DNA of 64,000 nucleotides, taken from positions 19,095 to 83,094 of the forward strand of contig DEHV01000044.1 in NCBI GenBank assembly GCA_002352105.1. The letters run 5' to 3'. Of the stretch, positions 43,945 through 52,670 are shown in pieces; the first letter of the stretch is position 1, and each line of letters starts with the position of its first letter. The notes beneath the pieces are model-generated. The model worked only from the letters and a program-made list of their open reading frames with translations, was not told the origin of the DNA and did no database searches. The translations under genes were made by a program, and so were the position numbers. The stretch comes from Chitinophagaceae bacterium UBA2791. GTDB lineage: Bacteria; Bacteroidota; Bacteroidia; Chitinophagales; Chitinophagaceae.

Positions 43945-44745
43945 ATGAGCGTCTCTTTCTTAAAAAAACTGCACGAACGAAATAAACAGGTATTCTCTTC
44001 CTTTCCCGATAAGGAACTGGCCGAAGAGTTTATTGATCAGCTATTCCGTTTTTTGTTTTTGCCGAAGCAGGGCAGGAACCAGTCGTTTACCGATGTTCAG
44101 AAGGAATTTGATTCGTTAAAGAGCTATTTGTCTACCCTCGTGTACGATGTGGCGCGCGATGGCGATAAGGCGCAGGCGGTCACCGAAGCCTTTTTCAGAG
44201 AGCTTCCCGGCATATACGAGGTTTTACTGAACGATGCGGCTTCGATAGTGAAGAATGATCCTGCTGCGCGATCGGTGGAGGAAGTGCAGGTAGCCTATCC
44301 CGGTTTTTATGCCATCGCAACATACAGGGTTGCGCATCAGTTGTACGCGTTGGGCGTGGAGATACTGCCGCGTTTGTTTACAGAATATGCGCACAGCAAG
44401 ACTGGCATCGACATTCATCCCGGGGCGAAGATCGGGAAGGGTTTTTTTATTGATCATGGCACGGGAATAGTCATTGGCGAGACCTCGGTGATCGGCGACA
44501 ATGTGAAGATATACCAGGGAGTGACCATCGGCGCCTTAAGCGCAGCCAAGGAAGAGCAACCGGCGAAAAGGCATCCTACCATCGAGGATAAGGTGATCCT
44601 TTATGCCGGCGCTACGATCCTGGGCGGCGATACGGTGATCGGTCATGATTCGGTGATTGGCGGGAACATATGGCTCACCTCTTCTGTTCCCCCGCACTCG
44701 AAAGTGTATCAGAAAAATGAGATATCGGCTATTGACAACAACTAA
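43945..44745 (+). CDS. epsC: Serine O-acetyltransferase (EpsC/CysE-type)
   Basis: 266 residues. An alpha-helical N-terminal half is followed by a left-handed beta-helix of hexapeptide repeats (GIDIHPGAKIGKGFFIDHG, VVIGETSVIGDNVKIYQGV, GALSAAKEE). The His in DHGTGIVIGE and the region GVTIGAL form the active site. It makes O-acetylserine, the acceptor of sulfide in cysteine synthesis. No cysK is in the window. Confidence 0.9.
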   Translation: MSVSFLKKLHERNKQVFSSFPDKELAEEFIDQLFRFLFLPKQGRNQSFTDVQKEFDSLKSYLSTLVYDVARDGDKAQAVTEAFFRELPGIYEVLLNDAASIVKNDPAARSVEEVQVAYPGFYAIATYRVAHQLYALGVEILPRLFTEYAHSKTGIDIHPGAKIGKGFFIDHGTGIVIGETSVIGDNVKIYQGVTIGALSAAKEEQPAKRHPTIEDKVILYAGATILGGDTVIGHDSVIGGNIWLTSSVPPHSKVYQKNEISAIDNN

Positions 44746-44782
44746 AGTAATGCGACGATAGCAAAGTCTATCGTTATTGAAC

Positions 44783-45634
44783 ATGATAACAGAATATAAT
44801 CATACCGATAACGCTCGAGGGAAGGTGATCCTTGCCGGCGCGGGCCCGGGCGATCCGGAGCTGATCACGCTGAAGACCATGCGTTATCTGCAGGAGGCGG
44901 ATGTGGTGCTTACCGACAGGCTCGTGAGCGAAGATATCCTGGTCCGCTATGTAAACCCGCGGGCGGAGATCATATACGTAGGAAAACAATGCCGCAAGGG
45001 CGCGTCAACCCCCCAGTCGTCCATCAATGAGCTGCTCGTTTTTCACGCGTCGGAGGGAAAGCTGGTCGTAAGGCTGAAAGGCGGCGATGTTTCTGTTTTC
45101 TCCAATATACTGGACGAGCTGCAGGCGCTGGCGAAGAAGAATATCCCTTATGAGATCATTCCCGGCGTCACGGCGGCTTTGGGAGCGGCGGCATACGCCG
45201 GTATACCGCTGACGGCGAGAGGGTTCTCCAAAGCGGTTCGTTTTGTGACCTATTACAAATCAGATACTGTATCGGAAGCGTACTGGAAGGAGCTGGCACA
45301 AACCGATGATACGCTGGTCTTCTATATGTCCGCCGAAACATTGGAAGATGCCGTCCGGCATCTGCTGGACAACCAGATATCGCCTGATAAAAAGCTGGCG
45401 CTGATCGCGCAGGCTACAACGCCTTTGCAGCATGTGCAGGTGAGCGGACTGGCCGAATACCTTCAGCATAGCGCCGGTAAATCCTATATCTCTCCTTCCA
45501 TCGTGATCATCGGGAAAGTGGCGGCGCTTTATCAACAGTTTGCCTGGTTGCCGAACTGCGAGGCGCAGGAGGAATATTTTAAGCCCGTGGAAGGAAGGGC
45601 TGCTTTACCTAAAGATGTGCCTGTATTGGCCTGA
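44783..45634 (+). CDS. cobA: Uroporphyrinogen-III C-methyltransferase
   Basis: About 283 residues from the ATG at 44783 (a TTG two codons earlier is less likely). Tetrapyrrole methylase motifs: VILAGAGPGDPELITLKTMR, VVRLKGGDVSVFSN and YEIIPGVTAALGAAAYAGIP. It makes precorrin-2, the first step of siroheme, the cofactor of assimilatory sulfite reductase. The oxidation step is likely done by the Met8-like domain at 47461-48969. Confidence 0.92.
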   Translation: MITEYNHTDNARGKVILAGAGPGDPELITLKTMRYLQEADVVLTDRLVSEDILVRYVNPRAEIIYVGKQCRKGASTPQSSINELLVFHASEGKLVVRLKGGDVSVFSNILDELQALAKKNIPYEIIPGVTAALGAAAYAGIPLTARGFSKAVRFVTYYKSDTVSEAYWKELAQTDDTLVFYMSAETLEDAVRHLLDNQISPDKKLALIAQATTPLQHVQVSGLAEYLQHSAGKSYISPSIVIIGKVAALYQQFAWLPNCEAQEEYFKPVEGRAALPKDVPVLA

Positions 45635-45657
45635 CGTATTAGAAAAGAAAATAAAAA

Positions 45658-47358
45658 ATGAACATGCTTACACCCGCCAAATTGAAACTTGTCCAGGATA
45701 TTATCTCTTCTTCGAGCAAGGAGGAGCTGATCTGGCTGAACGGATATTTATCCGGCCTTGTTTCTTCGGTAGGAGAACAAACGGAAACTGCCGCGCCTGC
45801 AAAGGTTTTGGTCGATAAGATCACCATTGCTTATGGCAGCGAGACCGGGAACTCCAAAAAGCTGGCTACGGATTTTGCATCTAAAGCAAAGAAGAGCGGC
45901 ATCAATGCAAAGCTGGTCAGCCTGGAACAGTACCGGTTAACCGATCTGCCCAAAGAAAAGTACTTTTTTACGGTGATCAGCACGCAGGGCGAAGGCGAGC
46001 CGCCGGGGTCCGCAAAAAAATTCTATGACCATATCCATCAGAATGATATAAAATTATCCCAGCTGAAGTTTGGGGTGCTGGCACTGGGAGATACTTCCTA
46101 TCCCTTGTTTTGTAAGGCGGGAGAGGATGTCGATACGCGGTTGAGCAAGCTTGGCGGCGAAAGGATTGTGCCCCTTCAGAAATGTGATACGGACTATGAG
46201 GGGGATTCGCAGTCCTGGTTTACCGCATTGATGCAACAACTGCAGCGCCCCGCCGGCGCGCCTCAACCTGAAGCGCAGGTAGTCGTAAAAAAATCAACCG
46301 GCAAAAAACTGTATATCGGTTCCGTGCTTTCCAATACCAACCTTAACGATATCGGCTCGGGAAAGCAAACCCATCACATAGAGATAGCGGCGGAGGACCT
46401 GGACTACCAGCCAGGCGATTCCATCGGCATCATTCCGCATAATCCGCTGTCCGTTGTCGAAGCCATTCTTTCGATCACAGGAGCCAATCCTGATAAGGTA
46501 CTGAGTTTTCGCAACGAAGAACACACGCTGCTCAACCTTTTAAAGAACAAGTTGAATATCGTCTTTCTTCCCGAGAGGGTCGTGAACGAATATGCGCGTA
46601 TTGTGCAGCAGCAGATCCCCCAGACCAAGATCGGGTTGCTGGACCTCCTGAAGATATACCCGGTAAGGGACGCCGAGCAGTTTGAAGAAGCGATTGCGAT
46701 ACTGGAGCCCATCACGCCCCGTTTATATTCTATTGCTTCATCGCTGGAAGCCCATTCCGGCGAGGTTCATCTTACGGTAGCCAGGGATAGCTTTGTCATC
46801 AACGGAGAAAAAAAATACGGACTCTGTTCAGATATGCTCTGCCATCTTCCGGAAAACGCAGAGCTCAGTTTTTATGTGCATAAGAACAACCAGTTCCGGC
46901 TGCCTGCTCCGGATAAGGATGTGATCATGATCGGGCCAGGAACTGGCATCGCTCCTTTCCGCGCATTTCTCTGGGAACGCGACGCTACCGGCGGCGCCGG
47001 ACGCAACTGGCTGTTTTTCGGCGATCAGCATTTTATCACGGATTTTCTTTACCAGACGGAAATACAGAACTGGGTGGAAACCGGAACGCTTACTAATGTA
47101 AGCCTGGCCTTTTCCAGGGATCAACAGGAAAAAATATATGTTCAGCACAAGATGCTGAAACAGGGCGCCGAGTTATACCAGTGGATCGAACAGGGAGGAT
47201 ATATTTATATATGCGGCGCCAAGGATCCTATGAGCGTCGATGTGGAAAAAGCCCTGACGCTGATCATTAAGCAGCATGGAGGAAAGGATAGCAAGGGGGC
47301 CGAAGCCTATCTTGATAAGTTGAAGGAAGAAGGCAGGTATTTGAAAGATGTATATTAA
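45658..47358 (+). CDS. cysJ: Sulfite reductase flavoprotein subunit (CysJ-type)
   Basis: 566 residues. An N-terminal helical lead precedes a flavodoxin domain (about 55-200: IAYGSETGNSKKLATDFA, ISTQGEGEPPGSA, LALGDTSYPLFCKAG). Then come FAD-binding (RLYSIASS) and NADPH-binding domains (MIGPGTGIAPFRAFLWER, YICGAKDPMSVDVEKAL). It passes electrons from NADPH to the sirohaem subunit CysI, which is not encoded in this window. Confidence 0.92.
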   Translation: MNMLTPAKLKLVQDIISSSSKEELIWLNGYLSGLVSSVGEQTETAAPAKVLVDKITIAYGSETGNSKKLATDFASKAKKSGINAKLVSLEQYRLTDLPKEKYFFTVISTQGEGEPPGSAKKFYDHIHQNDIKLSQLKFGVLALGDTSYPLFCKAGEDVDTRLSKLGGERIVPLQKCDTDYEGDSQSWFTALMQQLQRPAGAPQPEAQVVVKKSTGKKLYIGSVLSNTNLNDIGSGKQTHHIEIAAEDLDYQPGDSIGIIPHNPLSVVEAILSITGANPDKVLSFRNEEHTLLNLLKNKLNIVFLPERVVNEYARIVQQQIPQTKIGLLDLLKIYPVRDAEQFEEAIAILEPITPRLYSIASSLEAHSGEVHLTVARDSFVINGEKKYGLCSDMLCHLPENAELSFYVHKNNQFRLPAPDKDVIMIGPGTGIAPFRAFLWERDATGGAGRNWLFFGDQHFITDFLYQTEIQNWVETGTLTNVSLAFSRDQQEKIYVQHKMLKQGAELYQWIEQGGYIYICGAKDPMSVDVEKALTLIIKQHGGKDSKGAEAYLDKLKEEGRYLKDVY

Positions 47359-47460
47359 CCAGTATTCGACGATGCCAGTCAAACAGATCAGTAACCGGGG
47401 CGTTCCCTTCCTCGTATTTACCAGGGTCGATGACGGAACCGAATAAATCAAATCACAAAC

Positions 47461-48969
47461 GTGAAAATCGAAACGCCTCAAACTCAGGCTAAGCAAGGCA
47501 ATAACCTGTTCCCTGTTTTCCTTAAGCTGGAGGACCTGTCGGCGCTGATCATTGGCGGCGGGAAGGTTGGACTGGAAAAGCTTTCTGCCATCCTTTCCAA
47601 TTCGCCGTCGGGGGAGATCAGGCTGATCGCGGTGGAAATTGATCCGGCTATCCGGGAGCTGGCGGAGCAAAGTAAGCGCATAACGCTTATTGAAAAAGCC
47701 TATGAGGCCGATGATCTGGACGCTGCGGATATCGTTATCGTTGCCGTCAACGATCTTATCCTGAGCGAACAGATCCGCCTGGACGCCAGGCATCGGGGAA
47801 AGCTGGTGAATGTAGCCGACAAACCAGAGCTTTGCGATTTTTACCTGGGCTCGATAGTAAAAAAAGGAAACTTAAAAATTGCTATCTCCACCAATGGCAA
47901 ATCGCCCACCATCGCCAAACGCTTAAAACAGATCTTCAATGAAGCGCTGCCCGATCAGATCGACGATGTGCTGGAGAATATGAGCCTCATCAGGAACAAG
48001 CTGAACGGCAATCTTGCCAATAAGATCAACACGCTGAATAATATTACCCGCAACCTTGCCATCAAGGGAGATATCGATTATCAAACCGGCGAAAAACGCT
48101 GGAAAAGGATTGCCACGGGATTTCTGTTTGCCTTCTTTTTTATGATACTGGGGCATTTTGTTATTTCCTATCTACCGGCTGAAACGCTGATGGCCATTAA
48201 GGAGCTGCCCTACCAGGTCGACTCTATTTTTTACTGGATGATCCTGGCGGGATTTTGCGCTCAGCTGGTGGACGGAGCGCTGGGAATGGGATATGGGGTT
48301 GTCTGTACTACCACTTTATTGTCGTTTGGCGTTAGCCTTCCCTCCATCAGCGCCAGCATCCATACGGCCGAAATGTTTTCAAGCGGTATTTCCGGATACA
48401 GCCATTATAAATTCGGCAACGTCAATAAAAAACTTTTTCGCGCCCTGCTTATTCCGGGCGTGCTGGGCGCCATCCTGGGAGCGATCTTGTTGTCGAAACT
48501 CGGCGTTGAATACTCAGAGTATGTGAGACCGTTGCTGGCGAGCTATACGCTTTTCCTGGGCACAAAGATCATCTTGTCCTTATTCCGTAAATCAAAACCC
48601 AAAAAAGTAAAAAGGGTGGGATGGCTGGCCGGCGCCGGCGGGTTTCTGGACTCTTTTGGCGGCGGCGGCTGGGGACCGCTGGTTACAAGTACATTGATTG
48701 CCAAGGGAAGGACGCCGAGATTTGTGATCGGATCGGTAAGCATAACCGAGTTTTTTGTAACGCTGGCCAGCGCCGTGACCTTCTTTACCCTGATCGGCAT
48801 CAGCCATTGGCAGATCATTGCGGGCCTTGTATTGGGTGGACTGATCGCCGCTCCGATCGCCGCAAAGCTGGTGGGTAAGCTGCCGGTGAGGACGGCATTT
48901 TTGGCTGTGGGCCTGCTGGTGATCATCTGGAGCCTGAGGATCATATTGAAATCCCTGGGCGTCTTATAG
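47461..48969 (+). CDS. Precorrin-2 dehydrogenase (Met8/CysG N-terminal) fused to TSUP sulfite exporter
   Basis: 502 residues, GTG start. Residues 1-205 are a siroheme-synthase NAD-binding domain (LFPVFLKLEDLSALIIGGGK, AADIVIVAVNDL, AISTNGKSPTIAKRLKQ). Residues ~215-502 are a TauE/SafE (TSUP) permease with 7-8 helices (CAQLVDGALGMGYGVVCTT, FGNVNKKLFRALLIPG, FGGGGWGPLVTSTLIAKG). The first domain oxidises precorrin-2 to sirohydrochlorin. The second may export excess sulfite or import a sulfur anion. Combining siroheme making and sulfite control in one chain fits the sulfate cluster. Confidence 0.92.
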   Translation: MKIETPQTQAKQGNNLFPVFLKLEDLSALIIGGGKVGLEKLSAILSNSPSGEIRLIAVEIDPAIRELAEQSKRITLIEKAYEADDLDAADIVIVAVNDLILSEQIRLDARHRGKLVNVADKPELCDFYLGSIVKKGNLKIAISTNGKSPTIAKRLKQIFNEALPDQIDDVLENMSLIRNKLNGNLANKINTLNNITRNLAIKGDIDYQTGEKRWKRIATGFLFAFFFMILGHFVISYLPAETLMAIKELPYQVDSIFYWMILAGFCAQLVDGALGMGYGVVCTTTLLSFGVSLPSISASIHTAEMFSSGISGYSHYKFGNVNKKLFRALLIPGVLGAILGAILLSKLGVEYSEYVRPLLASYTLFLGTKIILSLFRKSKPKKVKRVGWLAGAGGFLDSFGGGGWGPLVTSTLIAKGRTPRFVIGSVSITEFFVTLASAVTFFTLIGISHWQIIAGLVLGGLIAAPIAAKLVGKLPVRTAFLAVGLLVIIWSLRIILKSLGVL

Positions 48970-49126
48970 GCATTTTAACTGATCCGGTTTGGCGTCTACT
49001 TCCGATTCCGAAGCCTCTGTGTTGACAGGTAGCGCGTTAACGATGATGCCATTTGTTTCCCGGTTGGCCCGCCAGGCATAACAGGGCAGATGAAAACCGC
49101 TAACGATACCGCTGCGCGCCTCGGCG

Positions 49127-50140
49127 TTATGCGTTCAGCCAGTCGTTGATAATACGGGAAATGGTTTCTCCTTCCACTATAAAACCGTCATGTCCATAGG
49201 CGGAGTCGATGATGGACAAAACGCTATTGGGGATCTGATCGGCCAGTAATTGTTGTTCGGGAAGGGGGCAAAGAATATCGCTTTGAACGCCGATGATTAA
49301 AGTTCTTTGAAGAATACCGTTGAGTATTTTTTGTATATCCTGGTTTCTGCCTCTCGCCAGTTGATGGCTGTCCATCGCCTTGGTCAAGAGCCAGTAGCTA
49401 TAGGCGTTGAAGCGGTTGACCAGCTTTTCGCCCTGGTAAAGGATATAGGATGCGGCTTTAAAATGATCTGTTTTTTCCTTATCCGGATCGGTTTGCTTCT
49501 CTACCAGGATACGATAGTTCCTGTAGCTGATCAGGCCGATGGCGCGCGCCGCCTTTAAACCGTTCCTTCCCGCATGGGGGGAGGGATCTTTCCAGGAGCT
49601 GTCTGCTTCGATGGCCAGCCGCTGAGCAGTGTGGACCGCAATACCCCAGGCGCTTTCGGCGGCTGAACTGCAGAGCAGGATGAGCTTGCCGACCCTTTCT
49701 TTTTCCATCACGCTCCATTCCAGCGCCTGGTACCCGCCCATGCTGCCTCCTATGAGCAGCTCAATATGGTTTATGCCCAGATGCTTCCTCAACAGGATAT
49801 GGGCGTTGACCATATCGCGGATCGTAAGCTGGGGAAAGGTTTGGTAATAAGGTTCTCCTGTTGCCGGATTTATGCTTAACGGACCGGAGCTTCCATAGCA
49901 GGAGCCCAGGATATTTGCGCACACGATAAAATATTTTGCGGGGTCAAAGATCCGGCCTTCCCCGACAATGCCATTCCACCAGGTTGCCGCGTCGGAATTG
50001 GCGGTAAGATGGTGACATATCCAGACTACATTGCTTTTGTACTCATTCAGCTTCCCATAGGCATGGTAGGTTATGGCGATCCCGGGCAGCATTTGGCCGC
50101 TTTCCAGCAAAAAACTTTCTTTGTGATCGAATTGTTTCAT
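49127..50140 (-). CDS. metX: Homoserine O-acetyltransferase
   Basis: 337 residues, alpha/beta-hydrolase fold. The nucleophile elbow is LIGGSMGGYQALEW, the catalytic Asp lies in IGVQSDILCPLPEQQ and the His in YGHDGFIVE. NILGSCYGSSGPLSINP is typical of MetX. It acylates homoserine for methionine synthesis. The acyl group (acetyl or succinyl) is not certain. It is divergent from osmC/metZ across a 68-bp region with no SAM riboswitch visible. Confidence 0.92.
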   Translation of the reverse strand: MKQFDHKESFLLESGQMLPGIAITYHAYGKLNEYKSNVVWICHHLTANSDAATWWNGIVGEGRIFDPAKYFIVCANILGSCYGSSGPLSINPATGEPYYQTFPQLTIRDMVNAHILLRKHLGINHIELLIGGSMGGYQALEWSVMEKERVGKLILLCSSAAESAWGIAVHTAQRLAIEADSSWKDPSPHAGRNGLKAARAIGLISYRNYRILVEKQTDPDKEKTDHFKAASYILYQGEKLVNRFNAYSYWLLTKAMDSHQLARGRNQDIQKILNGILQRTLIIGVQSDILCPLPEQQLLADQIPNSVLSIIDSAYGHDGFIVEGETISRIINDWLNA

Positions 50141-50208
50141 CGTAAGGCGCTCATGAAATTGACTGCAAAGTAAAGTCTTGGTATATTACCTTTATAAAAA
50201 ATTTTAAA

Positions 50209-50637
50209 ATGACCAGGATAGAGTTACAAAGGGTTAACGACGGCTGCGCTTTTGACGCCAAAGATGCAAACGGGCATGTAGTAAAATTAGATACCAGCCC
50301 GGAAACAGGGGGCGTGAACTACGGCGTTCGCCCGATGCAATTGTTATTAATGGGACTAGGCGGTTGTAGCGGAATAGATATACTGTCGATCTTAAAGAAG
50401 CAAAGACAGGAAGTGAAAGGGTTTAAGATATCGATCGAGGGAGAACGCGAGCCTGGGGTAGAGCCCTCTTTATGGAAGGAGATCACTATTGTTTTTGAAA
50501 TTGAGGGCCAGGTAGATCAGGATAAGGCGGATAAGGCGGTTGCCCTATCCATGAATAAATATTGTTCTGTGGCAGAAACGCTCAGGAAGTCGGGAACCTC
50601 CATTGATTGGAAAACAATTGTTAACAGCAAAATTTAA
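50209..50637 (+). CDS. OsmC family protein
   Basis: 142 residues, complete OsmC fold. GVNYGVRPMQLLLMGLGGCSGIDILSIL carries the first peroxidatic Cys, and NKYCSVAETLRKSG carries the second. Such proteins reduce organic hydroperoxides or act on thiols. It precedes metZ by 11 bp, so it is probably in a thiol/methionine-related transcript. Confidence 0.88.
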   Translation: MTRIELQRVNDGCAFDAKDANGHVVKLDTSPETGGVNYGVRPMQLLLMGLGGCSGIDILSILKKQRQEVKGFKISIEGEREPGVEPSLWKEITIVFEIEGQVDQDKADKAVALSMNKYCSVAETLRKSGTSIDWKTIVNSKI

Positions 50638-50648
50638 TTTAATACAGT

Positions 50649-51818
50649 ATGTCACAGCGCCCCATTACACAGGCAATACGCACCAGAGTAGATATGACCA
50701 ATGAAATGGAGCACTCTTCTCCGGTATTTTTTACCAGCAGCTTTACTTTCGACAATGCAGAGGATATGCGCGCGGCATTTGCCGATGAGACTGACGATAA
50801 TATCTACAGCCGTTTCAGTAATCCGGGAGTGAAGGAGTTCCAGGACAGGGTTTGCGCGCTCGAAGGCGCTGAAGCCGCTTATGCTACATCCTCGGGCATG
50901 AGCGCCGTATTTGCTTCCTTTATGGCCATATTAAAGCAGGGCGATCATATGGTGTCTTACAACGCCATTTTCGGTAGTACGCACACGATCATTACCAAAT
51001 ATTTCCCCCGGTTCGGCATTGACTACAGCTATATCAGCGGCAATGATACGGAACAGTGGGAGCGCGCCATCAGGCCCAATACCCGGATGATATTCCTGGA
51101 AACGCCGACAAACCCGGGATTGGAGATCGTTGACCTGGAAAAGATATCGGCGCTGGCAAAAAAACACAACCTGATACTGGTAGTCGATAATTGTTTTGCC
51201 ACCCCTCTTGGCCAGCGGCCTATTGATTTTGGCGCCGACCTGGTTGTGCATTCGGCCACCAAATGGATGGATGGCCAGGGAAGGGTGCTGGGGGGAGTGG
51301 TCGCCGGCCGTTCCGATCTGGTGCATGATATTTATTTGTTCTGCAGAAGCACCGGGCCGGCCATGTCGCCGTTTAACGCCTGGGTGCTGAGCAGAAGCCT
51401 CGAAACCCTGGATGTGAGAATGGAAAGGCATTCGGCCAACGCCCTGTACATTGCGCAGGCGCTGGAAGGCCATCCGAAGATCAATCAACTGAAATACCCC
51501 TTTCTTAAAAGCCATCCCCAATATGAGATAGCTATAAAACAAATGAAGAGCGGCGGCGGAATTGTTTGCTTTGACCTGAAAGGCGGATTGCAAAGCGGGA
51601 GAAAGTTCCTGGATGGGTTAAAGATGCTGTCCCTTACCGCTAATCTGGGCGATGCCCGTAGCATTGTTTCTCATCCGGCCAGCACCACGCATGCAAAGCT
51701 GTCGGAAAGCGAGAGGGCTGCGGTAAACATTACGCCGGGTTTAATACGGATATCCGTTGGACTTGAGCACCGCGATGATATTCTTCAGGATATTTTACAA
51801 AGCCTGGAGCAATGTTGA
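50649..51818 (+). CDS. metZ: O-acyl-homoserine sulfhydrylase (Cys/Met PLP-enzyme family)
   Basis: 389 residues, typical length. PLP-enzyme motifs: NIYSRFSNPGVKEFQDRV, ALEGAEAAYATSSGMSA, LETPTNPGLEIVDL, the PLP Lys205 in VVHSATKWMDGQGR, and the C-terminal SHPASTTHAKL and GLIRISVGLEH. It puts sulfide onto activated homoserine to give homocysteine, using the sulfide made by the sulfate cluster. The family also includes cystathionine gamma-synthases, so the exact substrate is inferred. Confidence 0.88.
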   Translation: MSQRPITQAIRTRVDMTNEMEHSSPVFFTSSFTFDNAEDMRAAFADETDDNIYSRFSNPGVKEFQDRVCALEGAEAAYATSSGMSAVFASFMAILKQGDHMVSYNAIFGSTHTIITKYFPRFGIDYSYISGNDTEQWERAIRPNTRMIFLETPTNPGLEIVDLEKISALAKKHNLILVVDNCFATPLGQRPIDFGADLVVHSATKWMDGQGRVLGGVVAGRSDLVHDIYLFCRSTGPAMSPFNAWVLSRSLETLDVRMERHSANALYIAQALEGHPKINQLKYPFLKSHPQYEIAIKQMKSGGGIVCFDLKGGLQSGRKFLDGLKMLSLTANLGDARSIVSHPASTTHAKLSESERAAVNITPGLIRISVGLEHRDDILQDILQSLEQC

Positions 51819-52065
51819 CCAGTTTGGAACATTGTCGTATCCAAAGCGGGGAAAATACGCTACAATATGCCGGTTCTTTCATTGAAAAGGGCTGGCATGT
51901 TAATTTCAGCATATAGGTCGCGTTCCGCAATCGGCGAACGATGAACGACTAGAGAAGATGCGATCCCTGCTTTCAAAACGGAGCGGTCTGAGCAGATGGG
52001 GAGTAGAGCCGGAAGCGGGATATTAAAAATAACTGCTCTCGTAAGCAGTAGGGTTTAGGGGTTAA
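51819..52065. other. Intergenic region with a small hairpin
   Basis: This is part of a 323-bp gap between metZ and the iron-permease-family gene. It holds one perfect hairpin (ACTGCT-ctcgta-AGCAGT, 52032-52049) shortly before the terminator at 52066. No reading frame or known RNA family is recognised. Confidence 0.5.
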
Positions 52066-52093
52066 AGTCAGGCCATTGCGCCTGGCTTTTTTT
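52066..52093 (+). terminator. Intrinsic terminator downstream of metZ
   Basis: AGTCAGGC pairs with GCCTGGCT (one G-T pair, 6-base loop), and the pairing run ends in a seven-T tract (52087-52093). It ends the osmC/metZ transcript or a small RNA from the gap. Confidence 0.75.
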
Positions 52094-52141
52094 GTAGACC
52101 CGGGCCCTTCCCATTATATTGATCACCTCAAATATTGCGCA

Positions 52142-52645
52142 ATGAAGAAAAATAAGCGGTATTCATTTTTTGACCGTGCATCCGGTCGTATAACCAGCCT
52201 GGCGGGTTCGCCGCAGGCTTCAATATTATCCATTCTGATTGTGGTGATATGGGGAATATCAGGGCCATTCTTTCATTACTCCGATACCTGGCAACTGGTT
52301 ATCAATACGGGCACAACGATCATTACTTTCTTAATGGTCTTTGTGATCCAGCAAACGCAAAACAAGGATACCACGGCCCTTCATCTGAAATTAAATGAAC
52401 TGATTGCCTGCAACCAGCATGCGAGCAACCGGCTAATTGATATAGAGGACCTGTCCGAAGAAGAATTGCAGGCCCTCAAGCAGTTTTATATAAAGCTTAG
52501 CGAACTGTCGCATAAGGAAAGAAATTTATTTGCAACGCATTCGCTGGATGAGGCGGGCAGGATCCATAAGATCAAAACAGGAATAAGAAAGGACGCTGGT
52601 CCGGGCGATTCAGCGCCATCTCCTAAAGAAAATAACCCCGCCTGA
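52142..52645 (+). CDS. Low-affinity iron permease family protein
   Basis: 167 residues from the ATG at 52142; an earlier in-frame start would overlap the terminator. Two membrane helices (ASILSILIVVIWGISGP, WQLVINTGTTIITFLMVFVI) are followed by QQTQNKDTTALHLKLNELI, the signature of this family. The soluble tail contains IEDLSEEELQALKQFY. Despite the family name, transport is not well proven. It starts a group of small envelope/stress genes. Confidence 0.85.
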   Translation: MKKNKRYSFFDRASGRITSLAGSPQASILSILIVVIWGISGPFFHYSDTWQLVINTGTTIITFLMVFVIQQTQNKDTTALHLKLNELIACNQHASNRLIDIEDLSEEELQALKQFYIKLSELSHKERNLFATHSLDEAGRIHKIKTGIRKDAGPGDSAPSPKENNPA

Positions 52646-52670
52646 TTGTTTAACGAGTAATATTTTCTAC

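Noticed and set aside
50141..50208. SAM riboswitch in front of metX or osmC/metZ
   Set aside because: The divergent gap is only 68 bp and shows no S-box core.
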